From Gaiellasilicea sp963829845 (GTDB lineage Bacteria > Actinomycetota > Thermoleophilia > Gaiellales > Gaiellaceae), in contig CAWHKD010000014.1 of NCBI GenBank assembly GCA_963829845.1, positions 1 through 64,000 of the forward strand: a stretch of DNA of 64,000 bases, given 5' to 3'. Of the stretch, positions 8,037 to 16,566 are shown in pieces. Below the pieces are notes generated by a model that saw only the letters and a list, made by a program, of their open reading frames with translations, had not been told where the DNA came from and did not search any database. Position numbers and translations under genes: made by a program. Positions within the stretch are counted from its first letter, which is position 1; every line of letters begins with the position of its first letter.

Positions 8037-10697
8037 ATGTCCACGGTTGCCGTCGAAAACACCCGTAGCGAGCACATGGTCCGCCGACGCCCGGCGGTGC
8101 CGTTTCCCGCCGCGAAGCTCGTCCCGCCCGCGTCGCCGGCCCACCTCGTGGGCCGCGGCAGGCTGCATGAGCTGATCGACCGCGGAACGACCGGGCTCGT
8201 CACGCTCGTCTCCGCGCATGCCGGCACGGGCAAAACGGTCCTGCTCTCGTCGTGGGCTGCGGCCGTCGAGCCTCGCCGGGTCGCCTGGCTCTCGCTCGAT
8301 CGAGACGACAACTGGAGCCCTCGGTTCTGGCTCGGTGTCGAGCGCGCACTCGCGAACGCCGGCGCGCTCCGCAGCGCAACCGGCGACGGGTCGGCGACGC
8401 GGATCGCCGAGCGGCTCGACGATCGCTCGGAGCCGGTCGTGCTCGTGCTCGACGATTTCCACGAGATCGAGAGCCGGATCGTCCAGCGGGAGCTGCAGAC
8501 GCTGCTCGACCGCTCGCCGCCCGGACTTCGCCTGGTGATCTCCACCCGGGCCGACCCGCGCTTGCGCCTGCAACGTCTACGCCTCACGGACGACCTGACG
8601 GAGATCCGCGCAGCCGAGCTGGCGTTCACGGTCGAGGAGTGTGGCGAGGCTCTGGAGCCGTTCGCCGCCGACCTCGCGGCCGGGGATGTCGAGACGCTGT
8701 ACAACCGGACGGAGGGATGGGTAGCCGGGATCCGTCTTGCCGCGCTGTCGCTCGCTTCGGAGTCCGACCGTGCCGGCTTCCTGCGTCGATTCGCCGGCGA
8801 CGATCGCGCGGTGGCCGACTATCTGCTGAACGAAATCCTCGACCGACAGCCCGACCGGCTGCGGGAGTTCCTGCTCCGGACCTCGGTGCCCGACACGATC
8901 AGCGCGGAACTGGCCGATGCCTTGACGGGCCGGCGTGACGGCGGCCGGGTGCTCGCCGAGCTCGCGGCGGCGAACTTCCTCGTTTCCAGCCACGCCGGCT
9001 CCGACATCCGGTACCGCTACCACGGGCTGCTGCTGGAATTCCTCCGCGCGCAGTTGCGGCGGACGCGGCCACACGACCTCGGGCTGCTGCAACGGCTCAG
9101 CGCCCGCTGGCACTGGCAGGCACACGAGCCGGTGCCCGCGTTTCGGGACGCGCTTGCCGGCGGCGACTGGGATCTCGCCGACGAGATCGCCGCCGAGGCG
9201 TGGCACGTCGTCGCCCTGGAGGACGACGGCGCCGAGCACGGCGCACTCGTCCAGATCGGCCCAGAGGTTGCTTCAGGTCGTCCCAGTCTCGGCGTGCTCA
9301 GCGCGTTCGCGAGCCTCGCGCAGGGGGACCGGCAGGAAGCCGAACGGCGGCTGGAAGCCGCGAGCGATGTCCCCGACGCCAGCGGCGGCGGGCGCGTTCT
9401 CCGCCTTCAAGCAGAGGCCGCGCTCGCGCGGTTGGACGGCGACTACGTGCTCCTCGAGGCGCTTGCCGCTGAGCTGGCCGACGCTCCGGCCGGAGGCGGC
9501 TTCGACGCGACCACCCGCGCTGCGGCTCAAAGCGCGCGCGCACTCGCCCACCTCGGAGCGGCGAAGTCCGCTCGCGGTGAGCTCGGCGAAGCAGACGCGC
9601 TGCTCGGGGCGGCGCTCGATCTCTCTCGCCGCACAGGGCTGCGAACGATGGCGGCAAGCGTGCTCGGCGAGCTGGCGCTGCTCGATGCGGGGTGCGGCCG
9701 CCTCCGTCGGGCCGTCGAGCTGGCAACCGACGCGGTCCAGGACGCGGAACTCGGCGGCCCGGCGGTCGGTACTCCGCTCGTCGGAGCCGAGCTCGCGCTC
9801 GGCTGGGTGCACCTGATCTGGGACGACCTCGGAGCCGCGGAGCGGCATCTCGATCGCGCCGCTGCCGCGGCAGACGCCGCGGGCGACCGCGGGGGACGGC
9901 TCGCTGCAGCCGCACTCGGGTCGCTCGTCCGCGGCGCCCGAGGCCCGCGGGCGGCCGCTGCCGCGCTGGCGGAGCTCCGCGGCAGGACGATCGATCTGGA
10001 CGAGTGGCAGCCTCCGCTTGCATTGGCGCCCATCCTGGAGACCGCCGAGGCGCGCCTGCTGGCCGCGCGCGGAGACATGGAGGCAGCGGACGCCGCTCTC
10101 GACCGGAAGGCAGCTCGCTCCAGAGAGTCGGCGGCGATCGCATTGCTGCGGGCGAGGCTCTTGCTCGGCAAGGGTGAGCCGGAAGCTGCGCTCGAGCTCC
10201 TCGAATGCTGGCCGGACGAGCAGCTCACCTGCTTCGGCCTCCGGATCGAGGGGTGCGTGCTGACGGCGGTCGCACGTCATGCCGTCCACGACAACGAGGG
10301 TGCCGGCGATGCCCTCGAGCAGGCACTCGCCCTCGCCGGGCCGAACAGCCATAGGCGGCCGTTCCTCGACGGCGGCTCAGCCGTCCAGGTGCTGCTCGAG
10401 CAGCGGATCAGATGGGGCACTGCGCACCGCTCGTTCGCGGGCGAGCTCCTGGCCGCTTTCCGCAAGCGCGCGCCGAGCGTGGCGGTGACGAGGGTGGAGT
10501 TGCTCGAGCCTTTGAGCGGACGCGAGCAATCAGTGTTGCGCTTCCTCCCGACGATGATGTCGAACGCCGAGATCGCCGGCGAGCTCTTCGTCACGTCGAA
10601 CACGGTCAAAACGCATCTGAAGAGCATCTACCGGAAGCTCGCCGTGTCGCGGCGACGGGACGCAGTTGAACGGGCGCGTGCACTCGAGCTGCTCTGA
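8037..10697 (+). CDS. MalT-like LuxR-family ATPase regulator (LAL), 886 aa
   Basis: The N-terminal STAND-type ATPase has a Walker A motif (VSAHAGTGKTVLLSSWA, near residue 60) and Walker B (VVLVLDDFHEI). A winged-helix/arm region follows (TEGWVAGIRLAALSLA, ADYLLNEILDRQPDRLREFLLRTSV), then a long alanine- and leucine-rich helical repeat region like the MalT sensor TPRs, and a C-terminal LuxR HTH (LSGREQSVLRFLPTMMSNAEIAGELFVTSNTVKTHLKSIYRKLAV). Length and order match LAL regulators such as MalT, where effector binding drives ATP-dependent oligomerisation on repeated DNA boxes. The inducer is unknown. It is one of two such proteins here and a leading candidate to bind the 17-bp operators, whose half-site resembles a MalT box. 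No operator copy precedes it. Confidence 0.92.
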   Translation: MSTVAVENTRSEHMVRRRPAVPFPAAKLVPPASPAHLVGRGRLHELIDRGTTGLVTLVSAHAGTGKTVLLSSWAAAVEPRRVAWLSLDRDDNWSPRFWLGVERALANAGALRSATGDGSATRIAERLDDRSEPVVLVLDDFHEIESRIVQRELQTLLDRSPPGLRLVISTRADPRLRLQRLRLTDDLTEIRAAELAFTVEECGEALEPFAADLAAGDVETLYNRTEGWVAGIRLAALSLASESDRAGFLRRFAGDDRAVADYLLNEILDRQPDRLREFLLRTSVPDTISAELADALTGRRDGGRVLAELAAANFLVSSHAGSDIRYRYHGLLLEFLRAQLRRTRPHDLGLLQRLSARWHWQAHEPVPAFRDALAGGDWDLADEIAAEAWHVVALEDDGAEHGALVQIGPEVASGRPSLGVLSAFASLAQGDRQEAERRLEAASDVPDASGGGRVLRLQAEAALARLDGDYVLLEALAAELADAPAGGGFDATTRAAAQSARALAHLGAAKSARGELGEADALLGAALDLSRRTGLRTMAASVLGELALLDAGCGRLRRAVELATDAVQDAELGGPAVGTPLVGAELALGWVHLIWDDLGAAERHLDRAAAAADAAGDRGGRLAAAALGSLVRGARGPRAAAAALAELRGRTIDLDEWQPPLALAPILETAEARLLAARGDMEAADAALDRKAARSRESAAIALLRARLLLGKGEPEAALELLECWPDEQLTCFGLRIEGCVLTAVARHAVHDNEGAGDALEQALALAGPNSHRRPFLDGGSAVQVLLEQRIRWGTAHRSFAGELLAAFRKRAPSVAVTRVELLEPLSGREQSVLRFLPTMMSNAEIAGELFVTSNTVKTHLKSIYRKLAVSRRRDAVERARALELL

Positions 10698-10712
10698 CGA
10701 GCGGCCTGACGA

Positions 10713-10729
10713 TCACCCCGTCGGGGTGA
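10713..10729. promoter_or_regulatory. Regulon operator, copy 3 (TCACCC-N5-GGGTGA)
   Basis: Perfectly symmetric; with flanks the match extends to ATCACCCCG/CGGGGTGA. The right edge is 62 nt before the GTG at 10792 and heads the operon SHOCT tail - DUF6325 - PLDc_N. Confidence 0.78.
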
Positions 10730-10791
10730 CGCAGCGCCACCCGGCGTTGCACGAGCATCGGCCGGGGAGACCGAGAGGAGGAGAGACGCAC

Positions 10792-10989
10792 GTGGTGATT
10801 CGAGGGCGGAGACCCGTTCGGCGGGCCGGGATGGTCGGTGCCTCCACTCATCCGGCAGGCGGGAGCACGCGGTTTGGAGCCGGGCTCGCGGTGCCGCAAT
10901 CGGGCTTGATCGAGGAGCTGGAACGACTCAGAAGTGCTCTGACCGTTGAGGAGTTCGTGGCTGCGAAGCGACACCTGCTTGCGCGCTAG
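10792..10989 (+). CDS. Short SHOCT-tail protein
   Basis: A 65-residue basic protein that ends in a SHOCT-like helix pair (LIEELERLRSALTVEEFVAAKRHLLAR). GTG at 10792 (or 10795) is chosen because AGGAGG lies about 10 nt upstream; the frame can be extended to an ATG at 10666 only by running through the operator and the previous gene. It starts the operon controlled by operator copy 3, 11 nt before the DUF6325 gene. Most SHOCT proteins carry an extra membrane segment; this one keeps only a glycine-rich linker, so it may act by binding another SHOCT or DUF6325 protein. That role is speculative. Confidence 0.65.
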   Translation: MVIRGRRPVRRAGMVGASTHPAGGSTRFGAGLAVPQSGLIEELERLRSALTVEEFVAAKRHLLAR

Positions 10990-11000
10990 AGAGGAGGAAG

Positions 11001-11519
11001 ATGACGGTCGGACCGATTCAGCTGCTGGTGGTCGGCTTTGAAGGCGGAGAGGTCGAGAGCGAGATCCTCGCCGAGCTCGACCGGCTTCGCGAGAACGACA
11101 CCGTTCGGCTTATCGACCTCTTGTTCGTGCGCAAGGACGACGACGGCAACCTGGAGAAGATCCTTCGGAGCGACCTCTCCCCGGAAGAGGCTGAGGCGTT
11201 CGGCGCCACCGTCGGTGCACTGATCGGCTTCGGCGCAGCCGGCGAGGAGGAGGCCGAGCTCGCAGCGATCGAGGGAGCGGCTGCGCTCGAGGACGGCCAC
11301 GTCTACGACGAGGAAGTCTGGTACGTCGACGACGCGATCCCGAACGGAACCGCTGCCGCTGTAGCGCTGCTCGAGCACCGCTGGGCGATCCCCCTGCGCA
11401 AGGGCATCCGCAACGCGGGCGGCTTCCACCTCGCGGACGCCTGGGTCCACCCCGCCGACCTCGTCGACATCGGGATCCTCGCGGCCGACGAGACCGAGCT
11501 GCAGCTCAGCGGGTCGTAA
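11001..11519 (+). CDS. DUF6325-type protein, copy 1
   Basis: A 172-residue soluble acidic protein. The N-terminal half is diagnostic: GPIQLLVVGFEGGEVESEILAELDRL, then VRLIDLLFVRKDDDGNLEKI. A loop rich in Glu/Ala follows, then a C-terminal helix AVALLEHRWAIPLRKGI. The same fold signature (GP-hydrophobic strand-GF-G-N/E, then IR-hydrophobic-DL-FV-KD-G) occurs at 12734 and 56760. The family is widespread in actinobacteria and poorly characterised, often beside SHOCT and PLDc_N proteins as here. A good ribosome site (GAGAGGAGGAAG) precedes the ATG. Confidence 0.85.
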   Translation: MTVGPIQLLVVGFEGGEVESEILAELDRLRENDTVRLIDLLFVRKDDDGNLEKILRSDLSPEEAEAFGATVGALIGFGAAGEEEAELAAIEGAAALEDGHVYDEEVWYVDDAIPNGTAAAVALLEHRWAIPLRKGIRNAGGFHLADAWVHPADLVDIGILAADETELQLSGS

Positions 11520-11547
11520 GGCACTCTTTCACGAGAAAGGAGGCTCT

Positions 11548-11808
11548 GTGCTCGTCGGCTCCACGTTCTGGGATGTGTTCTTCCTGCTGCTGATCTGGAT
11601 TCCGCTGATCACGCTCTGGATCTTCGCGCTGGCGGACATCTTCCGCCGTCGCGACATGCGCGGCGTCTCGAAGGCGCTCTGGGTCGCGTGCGTTGTGTTC
11701 GTGCCCTGGCTCGGCACGTTCATCTACCTGCTCTCCCGGCCGCAGATGGATGTCGCCATGGACGACTATGCGCACGACATGGAGAAGCACACCCGGCCTG
11801 TGACGTAG
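11548..11808 (+). CDS. PLDc_N-type two-helix membrane protein
   Basis: An 86-residue protein with two helices (VFFLLLIWIPLITLWIFALADIF and ALWVACVVFVPWLGTFIYLLS) joined by RRRDMRGVSK, the PLDc_N signature. A short acidic cytoplasmic tail (MDDYAHDMEKHTRP) replaces the SHOCT tail of the relative at 4884. AAAGGAGG precedes the GTG at 11548. It is the last gene of the operon 10792-11808 and converges on the PAS-LuxR gene. Function is unknown. Confidence 0.82.
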   Translation: MLVGSTFWDVFFLLLIWIPLITLWIFALADIFRRRDMRGVSKALWVACVVFVPWLGTFIYLLSRPQMDVAMDDYAHDMEKHTRPVT

Positions 11809-11823
11809 GCCGGGGCTCCGTCG

Positions 11824-12414
11824 TCAGACGATCCCGAGCTCGTGCCCGCGAATCACGGCCTCGAGGCGCGTGTGGACGCCCAAGCGCCCCATCAGCCCGC
11901 GCACGTGGTTCCGCACGGTCTCGGTCGAGATGCCGAGACTTTTCGCGATGTTGTCGGTCGAGTGGCCCGCAGCAACGTAGCGGAGCACGTCGAGCTGCCG
12001 CGGTGTCAGATGCACCGAGTTCGTCTCCTTCCTCGCCGGCTCGCCCGTCGGGTCAGCGAGGCCGAACACGCCGACGATCGACCCTTCGTGGACCAGCTGC
12101 GTCGAGCTGATGTCGACCTCGACGCGGCGACCGGCCATCGTGCGGACTGCGATGGTCTCCTCCGTCGACTGCACGGTCCCGAGGAGCTTCGCCGCAAACT
12201 CCTGCCGCGCCCTGGTGGCGTACTCGGGCTCGACGATCTGCGTGATCCGCTTGCCGCGCATGTCGCCGAACTCCCGGACGGCGGCCATGTTGAGCCAGCG
12301 GACGACGCCGTTCCGGTCGAGGATGTAGGCGGGCATCGGCAGCCGGGCGATCGAGGGCGACAAGTCAGGCGCGATCCGTTGCAGCTCCTTCTGCAGACCG
12401 GACTCGGTCAGCAT
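11824..12414 (-). CDS. PAS domain LuxR-family transcriptional regulator
   Basis: A 196-residue protein. Residues about 18-120 form a PAS domain (LPMPAYILDRNGVVRWLNMAAVREFGDMRGKRI and RRVEVDISSTQLVHEGSIVGVFG). Residues about 132-192 form a LuxR HTH (HLTPRQLDVLRYVAAGHSTDNIAKSLGISTETVRNHVRGLMGRLGV). No receiver domain is present, so regulation is by the PAS ligand or redox state and not by phosphorylation. There are no cysteine or heme-type signatures that would name the ligand. It is convergent with the operon 10792-11808. The 318-bp upstream gap carries a TGACGC-N4-GCGTCA palindrome and a strong hairpin, suggesting autoregulation or a structured leader. Confidence 0.9.
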   Translation of the reverse strand: MLTESGLQKELQRIAPDLSPSIARLPMPAYILDRNGVVRWLNMAAVREFGDMRGKRITQIVEPEYATRARQEFAAKLLGTVQSTEETIAVRTMAGRRVEVDISSTQLVHEGSIVGVFGLADPTGEPARKETNSVHLTPRQLDVLRYVAAGHSTDNIAKSLGISTETVRNHVRGLMGRLGVHTRLEAVIRGHELGIV

Positions 12415-12443
12415 TGCCGAGCGCCTCCGCCCAACGTGCGAAT

Positions 12444-12459
12444 TGACGCATGCGCGTCA
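12444..12459. promoter_or_regulatory. TGACGC-N4-GCGTCA palindrome upstream of the PAS-LuxR gene
   Basis: Perfect 6-bp arms around ATGC, 29 nt from the PAS-LuxR start codon at 12414. The position suits an operator; autoregulation is inferred. Confidence 0.45.
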
Positions 12460-12537
12460 TGACACTTTCGCGTTTTCAAGTCAGGCTCCGACCGGAGCTC
12501 GGAGATGGGGTCGCACGGTTCTCCGAGATTTTCCCCT

Positions 12538-12590
12538 CCCGGGGCGTCCGGTTTCCTACTTCGACGGCTAGGGGACCGGATCCCCCCGGG
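12538..12590. other. Long GC-rich hairpin in the 318-bp gap 12415-12733
   Basis: CCCGGGG (12538-12544) and TCCGGT (12547-12552) pair with ACCGGA (12575-12580) and CCCCCGGG (12583-12590) with a small bulge. On the reverse strand it would lie in a leader of the PAS-LuxR gene; on the forward strand it lies upstream of operator copy 4. I could not match it to a riboswitch class. Apart from the palindrome at 12444 and operator at 12682, I see no other feature in this gap. Confidence 0.4.
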
Positions 12591-12681
12591 AACCAAGCTC
12601 CCGTGTCGGTCTCGCTGCACGGAGACAGCCTCACCTCTCTTCTCTGGAGCGTAGTCATCCGATTCGCATGATTCTTCCCTT

Positions 12682-12698
12682 TCATCCGAGTTGGATGA
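12682..12698. promoter_or_regulatory. Regulon operator, copy 4 (TCATCC-N5-GGATGA)
   Basis: Perfectly symmetric arms around GAGTT, 35 nt before the ATG at 12734. No ribosome site is visible before that ATG, so the transcript may be leaderless. Confidence 0.75.
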
Positions 12699-12733
12699 CG
12701 ACGCGGCCGCGTCGAACCTGAGACGATAGTCCC

Positions 12734-13255
12734 ATGGGCTATGGGCCGATCCAAATGCTCGTCGTCGGATTCGACGGCAACCAGTTCCGCGGCGAGATCT
12801 GGCCGGAGCTCGAGCGTCTGAAGCGGGAAGGGGTCGTCCGAATCATCGACCTCATGCTGGTGCGGAAGGACGAGGCAGGGGCGGTTACGCACATCCGCGC
12901 GAGCGACCTCAACTGGGAGGAAGCGACCGAGTTCGGCGAGGCGATGGGTGCGCTCGCAGGCTTCGCGCGGGACGGGCTTCCAGGGATCGAGCGCGGCGGC
13001 ATGAAGGGGCTGGCGGAGATGATGGACGGCCACCTCTTCAACGACGACGACGTCTTCCGGCTGGAACAGCTCGTGCCCGCCGGGATGACGACCGCCGTGG
13101 CGCTCATGGAGCACGTCTGGGCCGAGCCGTTTCTCGGGGCCGTGTCGCGAGCGAACGGCTTCGAGCTGCTGAACGAGTGGGTGACGCCGATTCAGATCAT
13201 GGAGACCGGCGGAGCGTTCGAGCGGCGTCGCGCCTGGAGCGACGACAGCGCCTAG
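12734..13255 (+). CDS. DUF6325-type protein, copy 2
   Basis: A 173-residue paralog of the protein at 11001, with YGPIQMLVVGFDGNQFRGEIWPELERL and VRIIDLMLVRKDEAGAVTHI. The middle differs (a GMKGLAEMMDGHLFNDDDVF stretch) and the C-terminal AVALMEHVWAEPFLGAV aligns with copy 1. The ATG has no clear ribosome site and sits 35 nt from operator copy 4. The sequences of the copies are well diverged, so they are not a recent duplication. Function is unknown. Confidence 0.85.
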   Translation: MGYGPIQMLVVGFDGNQFRGEIWPELERLKREGVVRIIDLMLVRKDEAGAVTHIRASDLNWEEATEFGEAMGALAGFARDGLPGIERGGMKGLAEMMDGHLFNDDDVFRLEQLVPAGMTTAVALMEHVWAEPFLGAVSRANGFELLNEWVTPIQIMETGGAFERRRAWSDDSA

Positions 13256-13267
13256 CCGTGCAAACAC

Positions 13268-13369
13268 GCTGAAGACGACCGGGGAGTCGCGTACACGCGG
13301 CTGCGCCGGGTCGAGCTGACCGTGCGAGACGGCAAAGTGAGCCGCTACGAGATGCGCAGCGTCGGGTGA
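13268..13369 (+). pseudogene. Gene remnant: C-terminal coding fragment
   Basis: The frame AEDDRGVAYTRLRRVELT...RDGKVSRYEMRSVG-stop has protein-like composition (alternating strand pattern, charged turns) but no start codon or ribosome site; it begins directly after the DUF6325 stop. It looks like the end of a lost alpha+beta protein. I do not recognise the family. Confidence 0.35.
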
Positions 13370-13399
13370 CCGGGCCAGCCGCCGTTCAAGGAGCTCCGC

Positions 13400-14191
13400 G
13401 TGTTCTTCCGGCTCAGTAGCCTCGAACTCGCCGCGCTCGTCATCGGGGTCGCACTCGCGGCGATCGCGATCGGCTTCCTCGTCGGCCGTTCGCTGCGACG
13501 CCGGACCGCCGACCTCCACGAGCCCGTCGGCGTCGTCCAGACGGCGTTGCTCGGCTTCGTCGGCCTCATCCTCGCCTTCGGCCTGGCGCTGGCAGTGGGG
13601 CGGTACGAGACTCGCCGCGCCTCCGTGGTCGAAGAGGCGAACGCGATCGGAACGACCTACCTGCGGGCACAGACGCTGGCCGAGCCGATGCGGAGCCGTT
13701 CGCTCGAGCTCCTGACCGACTACACCGACGCGAGCATCCGGCTGGCGCAGGCCGTTCCGTCGAGTTCTGCCGCGAGGAAGGCTCTCGCCGACGGCCAGAC
13801 GCTCCAGCGCGAGCTGTGGGCTCTCGCGGGCCGCTCGCTCGCCGCCGCCCCGACCGCGAGCGCGCCGCGGCTGTACGTCGAGACCCTCAACCAGATGATC
13901 GACCAGCAGACCGTGCGCAAGGCGGCCCTGAACAACCGGGTGCCACCGGCGGTGCTCTGGTTCGAGCTGGCGAGCGCGATGATCGCGCTCGGGTTGCTCT
14001 CGTTCTACCTGGCGCTGCTCGACCGCAGCGTGTGGACGGTGCTCATTGCCGCCGCACTCGTCAGTTTCCTGCTCCTCGTCACCTTCGACCTCGACCGGCC
14101 CAGGCGTGGGCTGATCACCGTTCCCGACACGCCGCTGACCGATCTGCGCGCATCGATGAACCTGCCCCCCGCCGCCTCCGCTCCTCCTTAG
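13400..14191 (+). CDS. DUF4239 (bestrophin-like) membrane protein, copy 1
   Basis: A 263-residue protein with two N-terminal helices (AALVIGVALAAIAIGFLVG and ALLGFVGLILAFGLALAVGRYETRR), a roughly 110-residue cytoplasmic helical region starting VVEEANAIGTTYLRAQTL, and two C-terminal helices (SAMIALGLLSFYLALLD, TVLIAAALVSFLLLVTFDLDRP). The VVEEANAIGTTYLRA motif and DLDRPRRGLI end are hallmarks of DUF4239 proteins, annotated as bestrophin-like without proven channel activity. GTG start at 13400. A more divergent relative is at 19513. Confidence 0.82.
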   Translation: MFFRLSSLELAALVIGVALAAIAIGFLVGRSLRRRTADLHEPVGVVQTALLGFVGLILAFGLALAVGRYETRRASVVEEANAIGTTYLRAQTLAEPMRSRSLELLTDYTDASIRLAQAVPSSSAARKALADGQTLQRELWALAGRSLAAAPTASAPRLYVETLNQMIDQQTVRKAALNNRVPPAVLWFELASAMIALGLLSFYLALLDRSVWTVLIAAALVSFLLLVTFDLDRPRRGLITVPDTPLTDLRASMNLPPAASAPP

Positions 14192-14291
14192 TCGGCGGTG
14201 GGGCACGCACATCGGGGCTGGTGCCGACCACCCGGAAAGAGTGGTGCGCCCGCGCTGGTACCGGCGCAACGGACCTCCCATACTCCCTGGC

Positions 14292-16550
14292 ATGCCGCGC
14301 TCGAGCTCCGGCCGAACGCGATCCGAGTCGTCGAACGTCGTCGAAGCAACGGTTCGCGTGCCGTCACCGCCCCCCTGGGCGGTGTCGAGAACGCCGCTCG
14401 TGAATCGCCTGCGCGCGGCATCGGCGTCCCTCGTCATGCTTGTCGCCCCGGCCGGATACGGCAAGACGACGCTCGCGGCGCAGTGGGCCGAGCGCGATCG
14501 CAGACCGTTCGCGTGGCTCTCACTCGACGAGTCCGACGACGACGCCCACCTCCTTCTCGCGCGGCTCGCCGGTGCGCTCGACTGCCTCCGCTCGGACGAC
14601 GAGCGGCCGGTCACCGTCGCCCGGCCGAAGGACTGGTCGACTGAGCTCGTCCGGCTTTCCCGTCGCCTGAGCTCGCTCGGCGACTTCGTGCTCGTGCTCG
14701 ACAACGCTCAGGCGGTCCACTCGCGCAACTCGACGAAGGTCCTCTCGACGCTGGCCGAGCACGTCCCGCCGGGATCGGCGCTGACACTGGTGGGACGCCT
14801 CGCGCCGTCGTTGCCGATCGCGCGCCTTCGCGCGGACGGGAAGTTGCTCGAGCTGCACGCCGGTGACCTGGCGCTGAGCGCGCGCGAGAGCGAGGCGCTC
14901 TTGCGCGCGCTCGAGGCGGGGCTCACGGAGAACGAGGCCGCCGAGCTCCTCGCCCGGTGCGAGGGGTGGGCGGCGGGCCTTCGCCTCAGCGCGCTCGCCG
15001 CACGTGAGCGAGACGACGACGTCCATCATGCGCTGCCCGGCGGCGACGATCGGTTCCTGGCGGAGTATTTCCGCTCCGAGTTCCTCTCGTCGCTGACGCC
15101 CGACCTACAGACATTTCTCCGCAGAACCTCCGTCCTCGACCGCCTCAGCGCGCCGGTCTGCGACGCAGTGCTCGAGCGGACTGACTCCGGCCGCCTCCTC
15201 GCCTCGCTCGCGCAGATGCAGCTGCTTCTCGCCCCGCTCGACCGGCGCGGCGCCGCGTACCGTTGTCACCCCCTGCTTCGAGATCTGCTCGGGCGAGAGC
15301 TCGCCGAGACGGAGCCCGAGCTCGTCGCCGCGCTCCACCGCCGTGCGGCGGACTGGTTCGAGGACGACGGTGAGCCGGCGTCGGCGCTCGGCCACGCAGA
15401 GAGATCCGGCGACATCGATCGCGTGGCGCGGATCCTGACTGCGATCGCGCTGCCTGCGTATTACCGGGGCCGAATCGGTGAGGTGGAGCGCTGGCTCGCT
15501 GCGTTCGACGACGGACAGCGGCTCGAGCGCTACCCGGCTGTGGCCGTGCTCGGAGGCTGGATCCACGCCCTTCGCGGCCGCCCGGCCGCAGCCGAGCGCT
15601 GGCTCGCCGCAGCCGAGCGCGGCATCGCGTCCGACGCGCCGACCAACGGCGACGACGCCGTCGCGCCGGCCATCTCGGTACTACGCGCCGCGCTGTGCCG
15701 TCACGGCGTCGAGCAGATGTGCTCGGACATCGAATCCGCGCTCGCCGACCTGCCGCCCACGAGCCTGTGGCGCCCGACGGCGCTGCTCCTACTCGGCTGC
15801 ACGCTGGTGCTGCGCGGTCAGGACGAGCTCGCCGACGCGATCCTCGCCGCGGCGGAGGAATCGGCCGAGCGTCTCGACGCGACCGACACGCTCATCGTCG
15901 CGATCAGCGAGCGCGCGCTCCTCGCGTCCACGCGCGGCGAGCATGGACTGGCCGAGGCACATTCCCTGCGCGCGCGAGCCCTGGCCGAGGAATACCGGCT
16001 CGACGGCTACACGACGACCGCGCTGGAGCTCGCCTCCTCGGCGCGATCCTCCCTGCGCAGCAGCGACTGGGATGACGCACGCTCCAGCCTGGCGTCCGCC
16101 CATACCCTGACGCCGCGTCTGACCGAAGCGCTCCCGTGGCTGGCGGTGCAGACGCGCCTCGAGCTCACACGCGCCTACGTGACGTTGCGTGACGCGGAGG
16201 CTGCCCGAACGGTTCTGTCGGAGGTGCTCGAGATTCTGCAGCGCCGGCCCGCGCTGGGCGTCCTGCCCGGGCAGGCGTCGGAGCTGCAGGCCGAGGTCGA
16301 TGCGATGTGGATCGCCGACGAGCGCAACGGCGCCGGCCTGACGCGGGCCGAGCTCCGGTTGTTGCCGCTGCTCGCCACGCATCTCTCCTTCCGCGAGATC
16401 GGCGCCCGCCTCTACGTCTCGCGCAACACGGTCAAGACGCAGGCGATCTCCGTCTACCGCAAGCTCGGCGTCTCCAGCCGCAGCGATGCGATCGACCACG
16501 CGATCCGCCTCGGCCTCGTCGCCGTACCCTCAGAGCAGGTGAAGAGCTGA
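14292..16550 (+). CDS. MalT-like LuxR-family ATPase regulator (LAL), second copy
   Basis: About 752 residues. Walker A is APAGYGKTTLAAQWAER; Walker B is FVLVLDNAQAV, with Asn where MalT-like proteins often have a second acidic residue. The arm region reads CEGWAAGLRLSALAA and LAEYFRSEFLSSLTPDLQTFLRRTSV; a TPR-like sensor region follows and the C-terminal LuxR HTH is LTRAELRLLPLLATHLSFREIGARLYVSRNTVKTQAISVYRKLGV. The ATG at 14292 is preferred over GTG 14241, though either is possible. It shares architecture but little direct identity with the 8037 regulator, so they probably sense different signals. The final gene copy, like the first, lacks the 17-bp operator upstream. An operator copy (16567) follows its stop. 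Confidence 0.9.
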   Translation: MPRSSSGRTRSESSNVVEATVRVPSPPPWAVSRTPLVNRLRAASASLVMLVAPAGYGKTTLAAQWAERDRRPFAWLSLDESDDDAHLLLARLAGALDCLRSDDERPVTVARPKDWSTELVRLSRRLSSLGDFVLVLDNAQAVHSRNSTKVLSTLAEHVPPGSALTLVGRLAPSLPIARLRADGKLLELHAGDLALSARESEALLRALEAGLTENEAAELLARCEGWAAGLRLSALAARERDDDVHHALPGGDDRFLAEYFRSEFLSSLTPDLQTFLRRTSVLDRLSAPVCDAVLERTDSGRLLASLAQMQLLLAPLDRRGAAYRCHPLLRDLLGRELAETEPELVAALHRRAADWFEDDGEPASALGHAERSGDIDRVARILTAIALPAYYRGRIGEVERWLAAFDDGQRLERYPAVAVLGGWIHALRGRPAAAERWLAAAERGIASDAPTNGDDAVAPAISVLRAALCRHGVEQMCSDIESALADLPPTSLWRPTALLLLGCTLVLRGQDELADAILAAAEESAERLDATDTLIVAISERALLASTRGEHGLAEAHSLRARALAEEYRLDGYTTTALELASSARSSLRSSDWDDARSSLASAHTLTPRLTEALPWLAVQTRLELTRAYVTLRDAEAARTVLSEVLEILQRRPALGVLPGQASELQAEVDAMWIADERNGAGLTRAELRLLPLLATHLSFREIGARLYVSRNTVKTQAISVYRKLGVSSRSDAIDHAIRLGLVAVPSEQVKS

Positions 16551-16566
16551 GCGCCTCGCTGGCATC

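Noticed and set aside
14225..14250. Degenerate operator ahead of the second LAL gene (CCACCC-N5-GAGTGG)
   Set aside because: Three of the twelve arm bases differ from the regulon consensus and the position relative to the start is uncertain.
12479..14704. Very long reverse-strand open frame across the DUF6325 and DUF4239 genes, and similar frames at 17805-19481, 22468-24027, 28803-30917 and 39861-42851
   Set aside because: These are shadows of real genes in a GC-rich genome; they are rich in Arg, Gly and His with no domain signal, except where they carry pieces of frameshifted genes that are annotated.
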